A stretch of DNA of 47,880 nucleotides from Vermamoeba vermiformis (lineage: Eukaryota; Tubulinea; Echinamoebida): assembly GCA_045837725.1 (NCBI GenBank), contig JBEWZL010000196.1:1-47880 (forward strand), in the 5' to 3' direction. Positions 1-10,563 of the stretch are shown piece by piece. Below the pieces are notes generated by a model. It searched no databases. It had not been told where the DNA came from and worked only from the letters and a program-made list of their open reading frames with translations. Position numbers and translations under genes: made by a program. Numbering within the stretch: the first letter of the stretch is position 1; each line of letters begins with the position of its first letter.

Positions 1-20
1 AGCAAAATGATTTTGTTAAA

Positions 21-706
21 TTAATTATTATTTTTTCGTTGTTCGACCGAACCTAACAATAGGGCGATGGAAGCTGCATACGCTAAGACAACAAATAGCA
101 CGGTCGGATGGATGACTATTAATCCGATAAAGGTCAAATCGGCAATAAAGATCTTGGCATATTCAATTGACTATTCATGCGACCCTCACCGCCATATTGT
201 TGGACAGAAAGAAGCTAGTGTTCTGAGATCGTATGATACTACGCGATGCCAATCCCTGCGATTTAAAGGTACTACACGTTTACCTTCGGGTGCTGGATCT
301 CGGCTCTAAGATATCCTTTCACATCAGTATGTAGACCATCTCGATTTACAAAGTGGCGTGTACGGAACCTCTTGGGCACACCACATCAGCCTTAAATGGA
401 AATAGACCGCCGTAAATAATCGGAGGGATCCTTAACCTCAGCGGAGCATGGTTACCTAATCCCGTTGAGCCTATGATATCAATAATGGTAGATCCAAATA
501 TTACAAAATAGCTAATACCCACCGTTGTAAAAGGTACACAAGCATCCGAGAGCAAAACAACGAGGGGAACTCCACCCATGGCTATTATTTTGGACTTCAG
601 ACCAGCTAGTAACCTTATAATTAAGTAATAATCCTCGCAGGTAAAACGAGATACTTCTTGTTTTGGAAGTAGAATACCAATCCTCGCGCGAGATTATCTC
701 GAGGAC
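21..706 (-). CDS. 3' part of a multi-pass membrane protein, not recognised
   Basis: Two stretches read well on the minus strand. The first runs from about 700 down to 350. It has a cysteine-containing start, a helical stretch ending in KIIAMGG and two hydrophobic segments (about 585-470), and ends at a GTAAAT donor (341-349). The second, 170-21, begins after an ATAG acceptor, carries one clear membrane helix (TFIGLIVIHPTVLFVVLAY) and a short polar tail, and stops with TAA at 21-23. The phases of these exons do not match, so a small exon between them (about 232-300) is likely. The 5' end is not resolved. I do not recognise the family; a polytopic receptor or transporter would fit. The plus-strand reading at 67-309 is a shadow. 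Confidence 0.45.
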
Positions 707-1094
707 GGCAGATCTAACTGTTTCAGACCAAACTCAAACGGCAATTGGCGGGTCGGAAAGCCCCCGAGACCCACATCCCTACCTCAGTACCTAAGTCGCA
801 GATTTTAACGATTTTTCTGTTGCTTCTTCTGCTACGACTGTCCTAAAATAGAAATGCCGTTCACTGAACCTAGCGCTAAAATTTGTCTTTTTAACAATAA
901 AATAAATCGCATCGGAACGCCGATAACTGGTGTTTTGAACTCCACTAGGGTAAGCATATCGTAAAGTTAAAATCTTACGATAAAATATTTTAACGCTTGT
1001 CCCTGATTGTGGGACCGCGGCAAGGTGGGGCAAATTTAATTTTGACCATTTTTGTTCCCTCAGCTTTACAACACCATACACGAGCACAATATAT
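707..1094. other. unassigned stretch upstream of the Zn2Cys6 gene
   Basis: No convincing exon is seen. A minus-strand open frame (791-1087) has no recognisable motif and ends head-to-head with the regulator that starts at 1095. The stretch may hold the 5' exons of the membrane protein at 21-706 and the shared promoter. Confidence 0.3.
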
Positions 1095-4000
1095 ATGGAG
1101 GAGGAAGCGCATAAGCCGGCCTCTCCAACGGACAGCCAAAGCTCGCAAAAGAAAAGAGTTGTTGTTCCGCATGCATGCGATCAGTGCCGGTCTAATCACG
1201 TCAAGTGTATGCAAAATACATGCGATTATTCTGACAATACACTCTTTGCAATTATATCTCACATATACCTTATAGGTGACGGTAATATGCCATGTTTCCG
1301 ATGCGTAAAGAAAAAGCTCGACTGTAGCTTCAAGAGACCAAATAAGCTTGTTGACAAAGGTAATGCACGAAATAATTGCAAGAATATGAAAGACCACGCA
1401 AGCGGAGGACGCAGAACAAGATAGCTCTTTTTCCATCCTGGATTTTGCATTATTATTGAATAATTTATCCCCGTATTTGCTTAGAAATGCTATTTATTTT
1501 GAAAGTGACAGCGCATTAACGATAAAATAACTCCAGGAAGGATTGAAGAACTGGTTCAAATGATCAGCCAATTAAAAGAAGAATTAGTAGTGGAACGAAG
1601 CAAGGCGCAGCAACTACAATCACAATACGATACAGTAATAGTTCATGCGGTAAGTTTTTATGATTAAATGATCGGAGGTTTTTTTTTAAAATCCACGGCA
1701 AAGGTTCATATAAAAATATAAAATTGCGGACAGCCCTCCGAGGCTTACTTCGGCAAATATTTTAGATATATAATAGCTTATAATGGGCTTTTGTTCATAA
1801 TATGTTCGGAAAAGCACCCGAAACCGCTGGATTAGCGTGGGATACAGTTTGGCATCCCAACACCGAAGAAAATAATGATGATCTTGATCATTATTAGAGT
1901 ATTCGTTATGTAATGTTAATTGATTTTAGCCACGTTGCCTAAATATAGCAACGAATGAAATCGGAGTCTCGCCGATCTTTCTGTGCGACAACTTTATTCA
2001 TGAATATTTGTATTAATGTTAAATCGCCATTTAACAGCTAATACTTCAACAAATATTTACAGAGATTTGAAATTCTACTCGAGCCGTATGTTCGGAACGG
2101 GGACATGAATCTCCGCAGGACGAAATTGCATCGCTTTACTTGGATCTAAAAAATGAAACCAAGAGAATTCAATTTAGCGGTATAATTTGCCCCGATAGGG
2201 CTTGGATAAATTTTTATTGTTAATCTGCTATCCGAGATTGACCTGTTACATGTCAATGTGATTGCGCGCACTTTACAAGCCCTGCAACCACACTGTAGTC
2301 ATTAATTACATAAAGTATGGATATTTACAGGTTTGCTAACGTTTACTACTTTAATAGGGAGGACCTGCACCTACGAGGAATGCTCGAGTGACACCGCCCG
2401 CGTTGTTATACAAATTCATTTCAAAATACAACGATGTCGTTTATCCTTATATCAAAGTACCACCACCTTATCGAGATATGAACGCATTTTTGGAAGATTC
2501 AGGCAGTGACCCGCGAGTGATGTGCATGAACGCTATTTTGGCGAGTGGGGCGTTGGCATGCGGTGACATCCATCACGCGAATATATTTATTCAGGAGAGC
2601 AGGTAAGACGAACCCTCGCTAGTGGAGAATAGAGCACGTGCTAATTTAATTCGGCATCGTTATACAGGTCACAAATAGCGAAGTATTTCGATCATCCGCA
2701 CCCTCTCATTGCAGCCTCGTTTGCAACAATGGCGAACTATTACACAGCTACAGGCGAGTTTGACAAGTCGTCGTTTTACTACGACATGGCGCAGAAGATT
2801 ACACGTGTTGTGTTAGAGAAGAATGGAAACCAGAAGATTTACGTTATTCCCGAGACAGAGCCAGCACGCACAAACAATCTCAACAGCATAGTGGCAGGCA
2901 GCTTATTGTCGTTAAAAGGCGATGGATCGACGGCCAGCAATTCAGATCTTGCATCGATTTTAACTCCCAAACCAAGCGCGGAATTAACTCCGATTACGAT
3001 AGACTTGATTCACATCAATCAACTGGCACTTCTGTATGTCGCTGAATACTGCACGGATCGAACAGAACAGTACTCAATTTTCGAGAAGATCTGGTATAAT
3101 TTGGAGACGCATTACAAAGACACCTTATTCGAAGTGCCGTATATTACAAATTTGATAGTAGCGAAGGTAAGCTCTAGAATGATACATTCCTAATTAGGCT
3201 CGGTCAACTGACACAATCCATCCAGACCTGGTGCGAGATTATGCTTTCCGTTTCGAATGAGAACAACAGTTTGCAACTCAATTTGCAAAACAAAGCAAAT
3301 ATTAAACGACATGCGGACCTATTACAGAAAGCTACTGATATTGCCATGAAGAGCGCGAACTCAGTCAGGTAAATAATTGTATCTGCGCTCATATCTGCTG
3401 GTAATAACATCAGTACGATTAGGGTTCAAATTTTGATTACAGTCGAAGCGTTCAGATCGGTGCTGTCATTATTGGCTGGTGTTAATGATTTGGCTGAGCA
3501 GGTAAGCATTAACTAATTTGAGTTTTCGGATGTCGAAATTTACCCACTAAAACCGTTTTAAATTAGGCAGCAGATCGTGTTTATGAAATGTTCGAGTCCA
3601 TTAGAGTCAATGACTTCTTACTAGCCTTGCCGTTCTTTTTGATATCACAAGTTCACTTGTATTTACAAAACTTCCAGAAGTTTCAGCAGGTAAGCGGCTT
3701 TTTCATTCTTGACCCAATAATAGACCATTATTTAACATCAAATAACATAAATTTAGTCATAAATGCGAGATTTTATCTCGTTTATTAATAATCCATTCGG
3801 CAATCCGTGGATTTTCGACCCAATTACCATTTTAGGAAAATCAGCTAACAAATCTTCTGCGTAGGCTGCCAATGTTTTGCGCGGTCTGGGTTCATCATTC
3901 GAGCTTGCACGCCTTTATCTCTCACGTTTGTCAATGATGCAAGCGCACCAACTGATTCCAGTCACCACGCCGCTCGACATGTTCGTGTTCTATCCCAACC

Positions 4001-4541
4001 TCTCGTACTGCCGAACTTTCAGCCCGCAAGGTGCTGGGCCGATGCAAGGTGTGACTATGGACGTTGCTCAACCTAAGACAAACTCGTTCCCGTCAATGCC
4101 TGTGCCTCTTTTGGGCGCCACCGGTGCTACTCTCCCGCGACCAATGAACCCTTCATTTAACTTCCAAGGTACGCGCCGAATTAAACACTTCACAATTGGG
4201 CAGATATTAACGTACTCACAGAGCAACTTGCCCCGTTCAATGCTCCCACGCATTCAACGCTACTTCAATCTTTGAGTAGCCCGTTGAACCCGCCCTCGAT
4301 GCCCAACGGTGCAAATAACTCTCGAGAGGTTTCCGCAAGTAGCATCTTGACCAGCATGGGCGCGGGTGGTAGTAGCAACGGCAGCCCATCAAATAGCAAT
4401 GCTCCGACGCCGAGCTCGACTCCATCTAGTGGCTCCTTCTTGACTGCTCCGGTTAACTTCCCGCTGCATGTACCAAACATGGCTCAGTTTGACCCTGTCA
4501 AGAGCGTGTCCATGCAACCCATCCGATTCAACAATATGTAA
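1095..4541 (+). CDS. Zn2Cys6 fungal-type transcription factor
   Basis: The first intron (1207-1275) splits the zinc cluster. After removal the cysteines read CX2CX6CX5CX2CX6C (about residues 29-55), the binuclear zinc cluster that binds two Zn ions and contacts DNA. Exon 3 (1537-1649) adds a Glu/Lys/Gln-rich coiled-coil stretch, the usual dimerisation linker. Further exons are 2119-2179, about 2366-2602, 2668-3166, 3226-3368, 3414-3501, 3567-3689, 3865-4168 and 4222-4541. They give a long helical middle region like the fungal regulatory domain and a Ser/Asn/Pro-rich tail, a likely activation region. Splice phases agree everywhere except at the fourth intron, where the exact acceptor near 2360 is unsure. 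It should act in the nucleus on its own promoters; its targets cannot be told from sequence. An AATAAA lies at 4725. Confidence 0.85.
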
Positions 4542-4724
4542 ATAGAGACCCTTACAAAAGCTACAATGAAGCACTCGGACTGCAAAACCGACTTCAATGT
4601 AGCGATGTGTAACAGCTCGCTGAAGCAACAGTGACGATCTGATGGCTTCCAAGAAGCCCGTTACTGACAGGCAGACCCGTTCAAGACGCAAAGTACGCGA
4701 AAAGCACAAACATGTAATGTCACA

Positions 4725-4730
4725 AATAAA
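4725..4730 (+). terminator. possible polyadenylation signal of the Zn2Cys6 gene
   Basis: A canonical AATAAA hexamer lies 184 bases after the stop codon and about 100 bases before the next start. It is the only such hexamer in the gap, but hexamers are frequent in AT-rich DNA. Confidence 0.3.
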
Positions 4731-4831
4731 CGTGGTTGCTGTATTACAGTGTTTGGCCGTGCAGACGAAAATTGCCCGCGAATCGAAAAAAATCGTGTTA
4801 ATTTTGTAGATATCCAAACAACCACGAAACA

Positions 4832-5263
4832 ATGTCCAGCGGAATGGGAGCTACTGGAGCTACGGGAAGATGCTTCCCGCTCTTCAAGGAATATCAACAG
4901 TGCTTGATGTCGACTGATCCCAAAGAGTGCTTGTTGGTTAGACAAGATTACTTCGAATGCTTGCACAATTTCCAAAGGGTACGTGCATTAAAAAATACGC
5001 ATTTTTTAAGGCGAACCATAAGCTACAATAATAACCGAGATGAGGATCTCAATAATTTCAAATTATTAAACAACTTAATATTTCGAGCTATATTTTATGC
5101 CATAAATTATTATATCACGATGGTATAATTATTCATATTTTTTCAAGCATTTATAGGGCCTCTTAAATAAATTAATTTTTAATTGTTAATAAAATAGAAC
5201 CAACGCGACGCCACAATCGAAGCACATATGCGTAAACAGAAAGCCACAAAAAATGAAGCATAG
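4832..5263 (+). CDS. NDUFS5: NDUFS5-like accessory subunit of mitochondrial complex I (twin CX9C)
   Basis: Two exons, 4832-4978 and 5198-5263, give 70 residues and join in phase. The protein is short, has Met-Ser-Ser at its start and two CX9C motifs: one ends in KEYQQC and the other reads ECLLVRQDYFEC. A lysine-rich tail follows. Twin CX9C proteins fold in the intermembrane space through the Mia40 relay. The spacing plus the Phe-Glu-Cys-Leu-His sequence fits the 15 kDa NDUFS5 family, which sits on the membrane arm of NADH:ubiquinone oxidoreductase. The length is a little shorter than animal members. Another small twin-CX9C protein is the alternative, but the C-terminal part supports NDUFS5. 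Confidence 0.8.
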
Positions 5264-5499
5264 GCATGACCAAATATTGTTTAATTAGTAAATATCTCTA
5301 TTCAAACGAGCGATCGCGTGTAAATACAAAAGCTTCATCATGATGGTAGCTAGCTAGCCAGGTCATGGACAGAAGAAAAATTTACCATCCAGAGCTTGAA
5401 AATGCTGCAAGCGCACTATCAAGCTTTCATAATGCTTCTTTTCGAAATTGCTGTTGAGGGCAGATTCATGGAGGTGTCTCATAGATCTACTACTTCAAA

Positions 5500-5965
5500 T
5501 AGTTCCGTCCAACCCAAACTTTGAAAAGACGACGGTAATGCTTAGTATAATACAATTATGGCTTAGCACGAGTTAAAATAGCGCTAGTGCTCGACTTGTC
5601 AGCAGCTGTCAGTAGATACGTAAAAAACTATTTAACGCACCGCATGCGACACAAAACATTCGATTTATTCAACAAAAATGCAACGAACACTCATCCTAGT
5701 ACTCGCTTTACTTACACCTTTGATTGCCGCCGATATTTGTACGTCTGGCTGTCGTCTTGGTCTTTGCTCATGTTTTACTCCAATGTTCTACGTATTAATG
5801 CAGGGTCAAATTGTGTTCTTGGTCAATGCGACGGTGCTTGCACGATGGCTGGTAAGTTTCGAAGAATTGCAGGTTGGTTAATCGGCGTTCTTGTCGGTGT
5901 CCCTCCTGAATCAGCGTTTTCATCATAGGTAGATTTCATAGCTATTCACAAGTTGGACGGAACTA
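5500..5965. mobile_element. MITE with 12-bp terminal inverted repeats and TA target duplication
   Basis: The ends are perfect inverted repeats, GTTCCGTCCAAC at 5502-5513 and GTTGGACGGAAC at 5952-5963, flanked by TA on each side (5500-5501, 5964-5965). A TA duplication is the mark of Tc1/mariner-type transposases. The 462-bp body has no transposase. Its right ~60 bases are shared with the element at 7498-7670 (common words GTAGATTTCATAGCTAT and AATCAGCG), which defines a family in this genome. Confidence 0.65.
5678..5881 (+). CDS. possible small secreted peptide inside the MITE
   Basis: A short frame starts with a signal-peptide-like segment (MQRTLILVLALLTPLIAADI) followed by a Cys-rich stretch (CTSGCRLGLC). 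It lies wholly inside a transposable element. Without support for splicing or a homologue this may be chance. A cysteine-rich continuation exists in another frame from about 5804 and would need an intron of about 45 bases with a weak GTCTTT donor. Confidence 0.2.
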   Translation: MQRTLILVLALLTPLIAADICTSGCRLGLCSCFTPMFYVLMQGQIVFLVNATVLARWLVSFEELQVG

Positions 5966-6096
5966 TACGATCCGGCTCATAAAAATATTTGAAGGATTGC
6001 GTTGTTCCATTATACAAACTCGCGGATAACCTTTATAAACATATCTACATATAAAACAAAATTCTGTACAGCCTACGATCACTTCAGCGCCGACTT

Positions 6097-6879
6097 TCAT
6101 TCCGGATCGGTAATCCAAGCAATGAACTTACGTCTCTTTTCATCCAATAAGTCGTCATCAACGATGCCAAAATCGTTGTCGTAGAACGTACTAAGAGCAT
6201 TAATCTTTTGCTGCGTCAAAGTTTGTGCCTCGTGCATTGTCTTCGGGAAGGCATTTAGGGTGGGCTTAGTTCCTTGATGAGCAGATAGTTAGTTACCGCA
6301 CTAAGTCGTCGAGGAAACAATTGCGTCGAATAATTACCCATCAGTGCTGGATGCCCGCCCCGAGCAGCTACTTCTTTGATCAGACGGTACAAGGGGTAAT
6401 TATTTCGGCCGACAGCCTTGCAGTTTTTCTCTCTTATTCGGGCATTTTCCAGCGAAAATACCAATGACTTGATTTCAGCCACTGCGTTAGTCACATCCGC
6501 AGCAGTAGCAGGAGTGGCACCAGCGAGGCGAGCAGATGATGCTGAATAAACATTTAGTAATTTTGTCAATAGGATTTGAAGGGTATCCTTGAAGGTACCT
6601 TTGTGGATAACCGCTGCCTCAGCTATTACGGCATCAACCACTCCGATAGGATTCGGATACCTCTGGTGCGTTCTTTTCGACTGAGACTATGCTTCAGCTT
6701 ATTGATTCTTTTTTTTTAGACTTACGCTTAGCTCTTTTGACGGCTTCGCAGTACTCAATCTGCTTGTACAGAGCGGGATCATCGAGCACCGTATTGTCGT
6801 CGACTCTGGGCCTCTTCTTTACGATAGTAATAATGTTTTTGTCCTCCGTTTCGGAAGCAATTAGGTTAGGTTGGTTCAT
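6097..6879 (-). CDS. unrecognised probably nuclear protein
   Basis: Three exons are proposed: 6879-6726, 6686-6338 and 6272-6097. Exon 1 holds a basic motif (VKKRPR) and a lysine/arginine-rich end, which looks like a nuclear localisation signal. Exon 2 is mostly helical with an Ala/Thr-rich stretch. Exon 3 is acidic then basic and ends KRRKFIAWITDPE. The second intron (6273-6337) joins in phase and has a CTAAC branch sequence before its acceptor. The first join misses by one base with the good GTAAGT donor at 6725, so either the junction is different or there is an indel. No family is recognised. Its start is about 120 bases from the plus-strand histone-fold gene, so a shared promoter is likely. 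Confidence 0.55.
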
Positions 6880-7002
6880 TGTTGTGTCTTGTACTTGAAG
6901 AAACGGTAAAATAAAAAAATGGCGCCATTTTTTTTAATAGCCACAACCTCACCAAATATTTGGACATATGCCCAAATACCAGGCAATACAACCAATCTTT
7001 AG

Positions 7003-7373
7003 CGGAAGGTGCCCTATGAGGAGTCGGCAGTTACCGTATCTAATGCCCTATTATTAGAACTAATTAGTCGAAGAACAACAACGAGAGGATCCATCTTTCG
7101 AACGCAAATGCTTGTTTTGTACCACAGTTTTTAAAGCGAATAGGTACGTAATTATATACAATGTGCGGCCTGTAATATAATAACACTATAGTCTTAGACG
7201 CATCACTTAAGATCGGATCTCCTGAAAATTTAGTCCGCATTAACGAGCTCGTAGATATCTTGCAAGAAAAGCTTGAAAAGTACGTCCAAATTAATATGTA
7301 CATAAATAAATATCAATATTTTTCGTTTAGCTTGCAATTGCGCATGTTGACGTCTATCACTGAGACAACCTAG
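7003..7373 (+). CDS. CENP-X / Mhf2-like histone-fold protein (5' end unresolved)
   Basis: The exons are about 7003-7143, 7192-7279 and 7331-7373; the last two introns (7144-7191, 7280-7330) join in phase. The reading gives a helix (VSNALLLELI), an Asn-rich loop, a long helix (CFVPQFLKRIVLDASLK) and a final helix (INELVDILQEKLE). This order and size match CENP-X/Mhf2, the small histone-fold partner of CENP-S in kinetochores and in the Fanconi-associated fork complex. Within the first exon the frame must move by one base near 7066. Either a base is missing in the assembly or a 32-base GT-AG segment (7036-7067) is an intron, but removing it would delete the first helix. An upstream coding start was not found. 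Confidence 0.45.
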
Positions 7374-7497
7374 GAAAAAAACAGTGAGCAATCCTATGGG
7401 ATTCCTATAGCGCTCCATGGCTGAGCTAGTCGTGCTTTGTCTCAATAACGGACGTCAACAGTTTTTTCACAGCTAGTATCGGCAACACCTCCCCATC

Positions 7498-7670
7498 TAG
7501 TTCCGTCCAACCTATGAATTTGTTGAATAAACGCGATTTCTGAGCAGGCTCCCGCCTGCTGAGATAAACCACGTTTATTTCACAATTTCATAGGTCGAAC
7601 AGAACTAAATCAGCGTTTAAATCATTAGTAGATTTCATAGCTATAGGAATTCACGTGGTGGACGGAACTA
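7498..7670. mobile_element. compound MITE: palindromic 110-bp unit plus a third end
   Basis: The left end GTTCCGTCCAAC (7500-7511) and right end GGTGGACGGAAC (7657-7668) are flanked by TA. Inside, 7498-7609 is itself a near-palindrome: about 36 bases at its left recur inverted at 7572-7609, with a central GC-rich stem (GCAGGC/GCCTGC, 7546-7560), and it also ends in AAC-TA. The remaining 60 bases match the right end of the element at 5500-5965. It looks like a short MITE inserted at or beside the end of another member of the same family. Confidence 0.6.
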
Positions 7671-7868
7671 TCAAATACTACTCTTACATTGCTTTTTCAT
7701 TTGTATTCGCCTCTATTGATCAAGCTAATAATATTAGACTCGAGGTGTCGCATGAGACTTCGTCATTTTACCGTCAAAAGTGTGCGGTGCAAATTATTTT
7801 CAAAAATCCAATTTACATTCATTCACCACACATAATACAACAAAAAATCATATATTATTTTGTATAAT

Positions 7869-8350
7869 ATGGCCACCCCTAATAATTCACCCGCAACCCC
7901 TGCAGGCCAACCAGCCAAGCCATTCACGAAGGAAGAGATGTACGACAAAGTCAAAGTTGTCGCACCCGTTGTGCCTCGCGCTGTCGAAGAGGCCTTAATA
8001 GAAAAATTGAGAGAACATTCACGCATTAAATGCAAGGATAAGGTCGCAGCTTACGCAGAATGCACTAAAGATAAAACATTTTCAGTCGCTTGGGCCTGTC
8101 GCGATCAATTAAATAATATGAACGAGTGCTTGAAGCTTTAGTAAGTCAAATATGACCTTCCATGATTTTTAGGGATTTATTTGAATATTTTTCGATAATG
8201 AATTCATTCGGATCAGATCCAAAATTCTGCTTGTCTGAAGAGTCTAATCTAATGAATATTCCCTTTAGTACATCTTCCGAACAGTTGGATCGCCTAAAGG
8301 TGGCTTGGACAAAGAAGCAAGAGCAAAAGAAAGAAGCGAACAAACAATAA
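7869..8350 (+). CDS. CMC1: CMC1-family cytochrome oxidase assembly factor (twin CX9C)
   Basis: Exons 7869-8140 and 8269-8350 give 117 residues and join in phase. The protein has two CX9C motifs in a helical hairpin (CKDKVAAYAEC and CRDQLNNMNEC), followed by Leu-Lys-Leu-Tyr, a Leu-Asp-Arg-Leu-Lys-Val motif and a Lys/Glu-rich tail. This is the Cmc1 pattern; Cmc1 works in the mitochondrial intermembrane space in assembly of COX1-containing complex IV intermediates. The N-terminal 25 residues are Pro/Ala-rich and not conserved. I chose the ATG at 7869 because the frame opens only nine bases earlier. The stop codon overlaps an AATAAA. Confidence 0.85.
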
Positions 8351-8482
8351 AGTCAAACCCTTTCAACCAAAACAGGACCATTATAGTGTAGGAAGAACCG
8401 GCTTAATTAATAGAGTATTCTCAGTACGTATCTAGCTATGTGTAGACCTTTAGAATAAGCTATGTAACAGTAATTTTAATTC

Positions 8483-9762
8483 TTAAACGCTTTCGTTATC
8501 GTCATCAAGCAACTTTGACCGCTCACTTTGCGTGTCAGAATGGCCGTTCAAAGCGCTGCGATTAGAGACCGGCGTGCTTGGAATAGCGGAGGGTGACATC
8601 GCCATGACACGCTTCGAGCTGGCATTTAATGACGAGCGATTGTTATTGACAGGCACGCTGTTGGATTGTCTGCCTCGTCCACGTGCTGAATTCAACGGAG
8701 TTTCATCTTCCTCTGTGGAGCGATAACTCATTAATACAAAGCACTCTTTCAACTACCAAGTAGTACTGTACCTTCTTCGATGATCGGCGAAGGACGTCGA
8801 GCAGATTTTGGCTTAATTTCTTCGTTGCTCGACGCATTGATGTTGTTGTTACTGCCGAGCAAGGGCTTGGCCTCGGAACGTCGGTTTCGTGTTGAAGGCA
8901 AAAACATTGTTCGCGGCTCTTTTCGTGCTTTAACGCGCTTGACAATTAATACTGTGCCTGAGATTATAATGACTAGGCCTAACAACGATAGACCGAGAAT
9001 GACCAAGACGATTGTGCCCGAGACTGTCAGATCCGCGATGTCAATACTAAGTTACTAGAGCTTTTAGTTATATATTACCTCCACCACAGTGGTACCAAGT
9101 CCAGTCTCCACATTGACTACCATCTGTTGGACCGAACAAACCACCCGGTAAGCACAGCCCTGATCACAAAGTGTTAGCGGATCACGTGCTTGGGTCATCG
9201 TTGCATCAATTCTTACCTTTCTCTTCGCACCACACGCAGTACGTGCGTTGTGAGCATTCTTCGCAGCCATTTTTTACGGCGCATAAGCCTTCTTGGCACA
9301 TTTTAGGGGTCGTGATCCAAACGTTACATACGCATCCGTCGACAGTAGGTCCAATTCTATGATCACCAATTAATATATGTATTATGGTATTGTATTGCTC
9401 GTACGAGTCACCAGCTCAATAGAAATGCAACCGGAACAGTTGCCATTGAATTTGTGACATTTATCGACTACAAATGGTTATTAGCATTAATATATTAGGT
9501 TGAGATGGAAATTAATACGGATTTCGGAAGGAGAGCGAGAAAATTGGAAAGAAAAGTAGAAATAGTCTGAAAAATTATTAAAATAATTCTTTAATACTAT
9601 ATATTATTTCTATATTAATCAGAGTTGATTATACGTCAGGAGAATTTTATTAATAAAATAATACTTACATTTGCTCTGTAAACATGTAGTGTTATCCGAA
9701 GCACTCGCAAGAGATATATATACAAATACTAATAACAAAGATAACTTAATTCCTCCGATCAT
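8483..9762 (-). CDS. single-pass receptor-like protein with a PSI-type cysteine-rich ectodomain
   Basis: Exon 1 (9762-9669) gives a signal peptide. Exon 2 (9467 to about 9410) gives a first Cys cluster. Exon 3 (to 9217) and exon 4 (9159-9079) give a dense Cys/Trp region, with CEECSQRTYCVWCEEKG followed by CG..WTWYHCGGG, which resembles plexin-semaphorin-integrin (PSI) modules. Exon 5 (9023-8772) has one membrane helix (VILGLSLLGLVIIISGTVL), a basic stop-transfer sequence and a Ser/Asn-rich tail. Exon 6 (8712-8483) is an acidic and low-complexity cytoplasmic tail. All joins after exon 3 agree in phase; the exon 2-3 join does not, so that boundary is unsure. The role is likely cell-surface sensing or adhesion; the ligand is unknown. 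Confidence 0.65.
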
Positions 9763-10029
9763 CGTTCATTTGTTGTGCTTGACTTTGTGTGGTTAAAATT
9801 TGCCGAAGATCTCGATCGTAGAACCATAAATCGGATCCCGTAAATCTTTGGAGCAAAAAATATATTATGTACAATATTGTACGTCTTTCTACCAATCAGA
9901 AGTGCAGTTCTGCCGTTCATTTCAATCGCAGTACACATGCAACGGAGCCTTCGAACCTTATCTTATGTCGAAAAGAAACGTGCGTAGCTACATTATTTTA
10001 ATAGGATTTAATACACCATTGCAGATATT
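9763..10029. other. intergenic
   Basis: AT-rich spacer upstream of the PSI-type gene and downstream of the four-span protein. No motif or exon is seen. Confidence 0.4.
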
Positions 10030-10563
10030 TTACACTAGTCGATCGTATTCAGGCAGTTTAACGTTTTGATGAATTCCGGTCAACGATTGTCTTCGTTGTA
10101 GTGACAGGGCCATGACAGCACTAAATAGCAGCGCGCGAACAAAAACAACAATACAAGCACAATTATAGCCAATACTACCACTGCGGTAGAAGATTAGGCC
10201 GGCCAAATCCAAGTAAGTGTCGAAGCAGCAGATCGTGAAACCAAATCCGCTCAAAACAGCGGCTGCCTGTAGGACTTTAGGTTTGTTGCCGCGTGATCCA
10301 ATGATACCGAGAATAGCAGCACCTCCAAGTATAACGATAATGATGATATATGGGACAACGTACAATCCGAAGGCCCATACGAAACTGACTCCAAAGGCGA
10401 AAGTTGTCCATTCTGATGTGGGAGAATGACCGCCATGAGGTAAGAGTATACTTAAGACTTCTAAAATAAGGGGGGTAATCGTCACCACGGCCAGTACGGT
10501 CGAACAAAGCGCTGAAATTGACGCGATTAATAACGGCGTACTTCTTGTTTGTTGTTTCGGCAT
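10030..10563 (-). CDS. four-span membrane protein, not recognised
   Basis: A single exon of 177 residues has a short basic N terminus (MPKQQTRS) and four hydrophobic segments near residues 9-40, 55-85, 97-120 and 130-155. There is an extracellular-type loop with Gly-Gly-His-Ser-Pro between the first two. The tail is short and polar. The topology is tetraspan-like, but the CCG motif of tetraspanins is absent, and claudin or MARVEL signatures are not evident. It sits tail-to-head with other minus-strand membrane protein genes. The location is probably the plasma or a vesicle membrane. Confidence 0.65.
   Translation of the reverse strand: MPKQQTRSTPLLIASISALCSTVLAVVTITPLILEVLSILLPHGGHSPTSEWTTFAFGVSFVWAFGLYVVPYIIIIVILGGAAILGIIGSRGNKPKVLQAAAVLSGFGFTICCFDTYLDLAGLIFYRSGSIGYNCACIVVFVRALLFSAVMALSLQRRQSLTGIHQNVKLPEYDRLV

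Noticed and set aside
67-309. 80-codon plus-strand frame at the window start
   Set aside because: Shadow of a minus-strand exon with a clear membrane helix.
990-1450. Minus-strand frames over the start of the Zn2Cys6 gene
   Set aside because: No motif; the plus strand encodes the zinc cluster in phase.
7036-7067. 32-base intron in the histone-fold gene
   Set aside because: Held only as an alternative: removal would delete helix 1, so a one-base error fits better.
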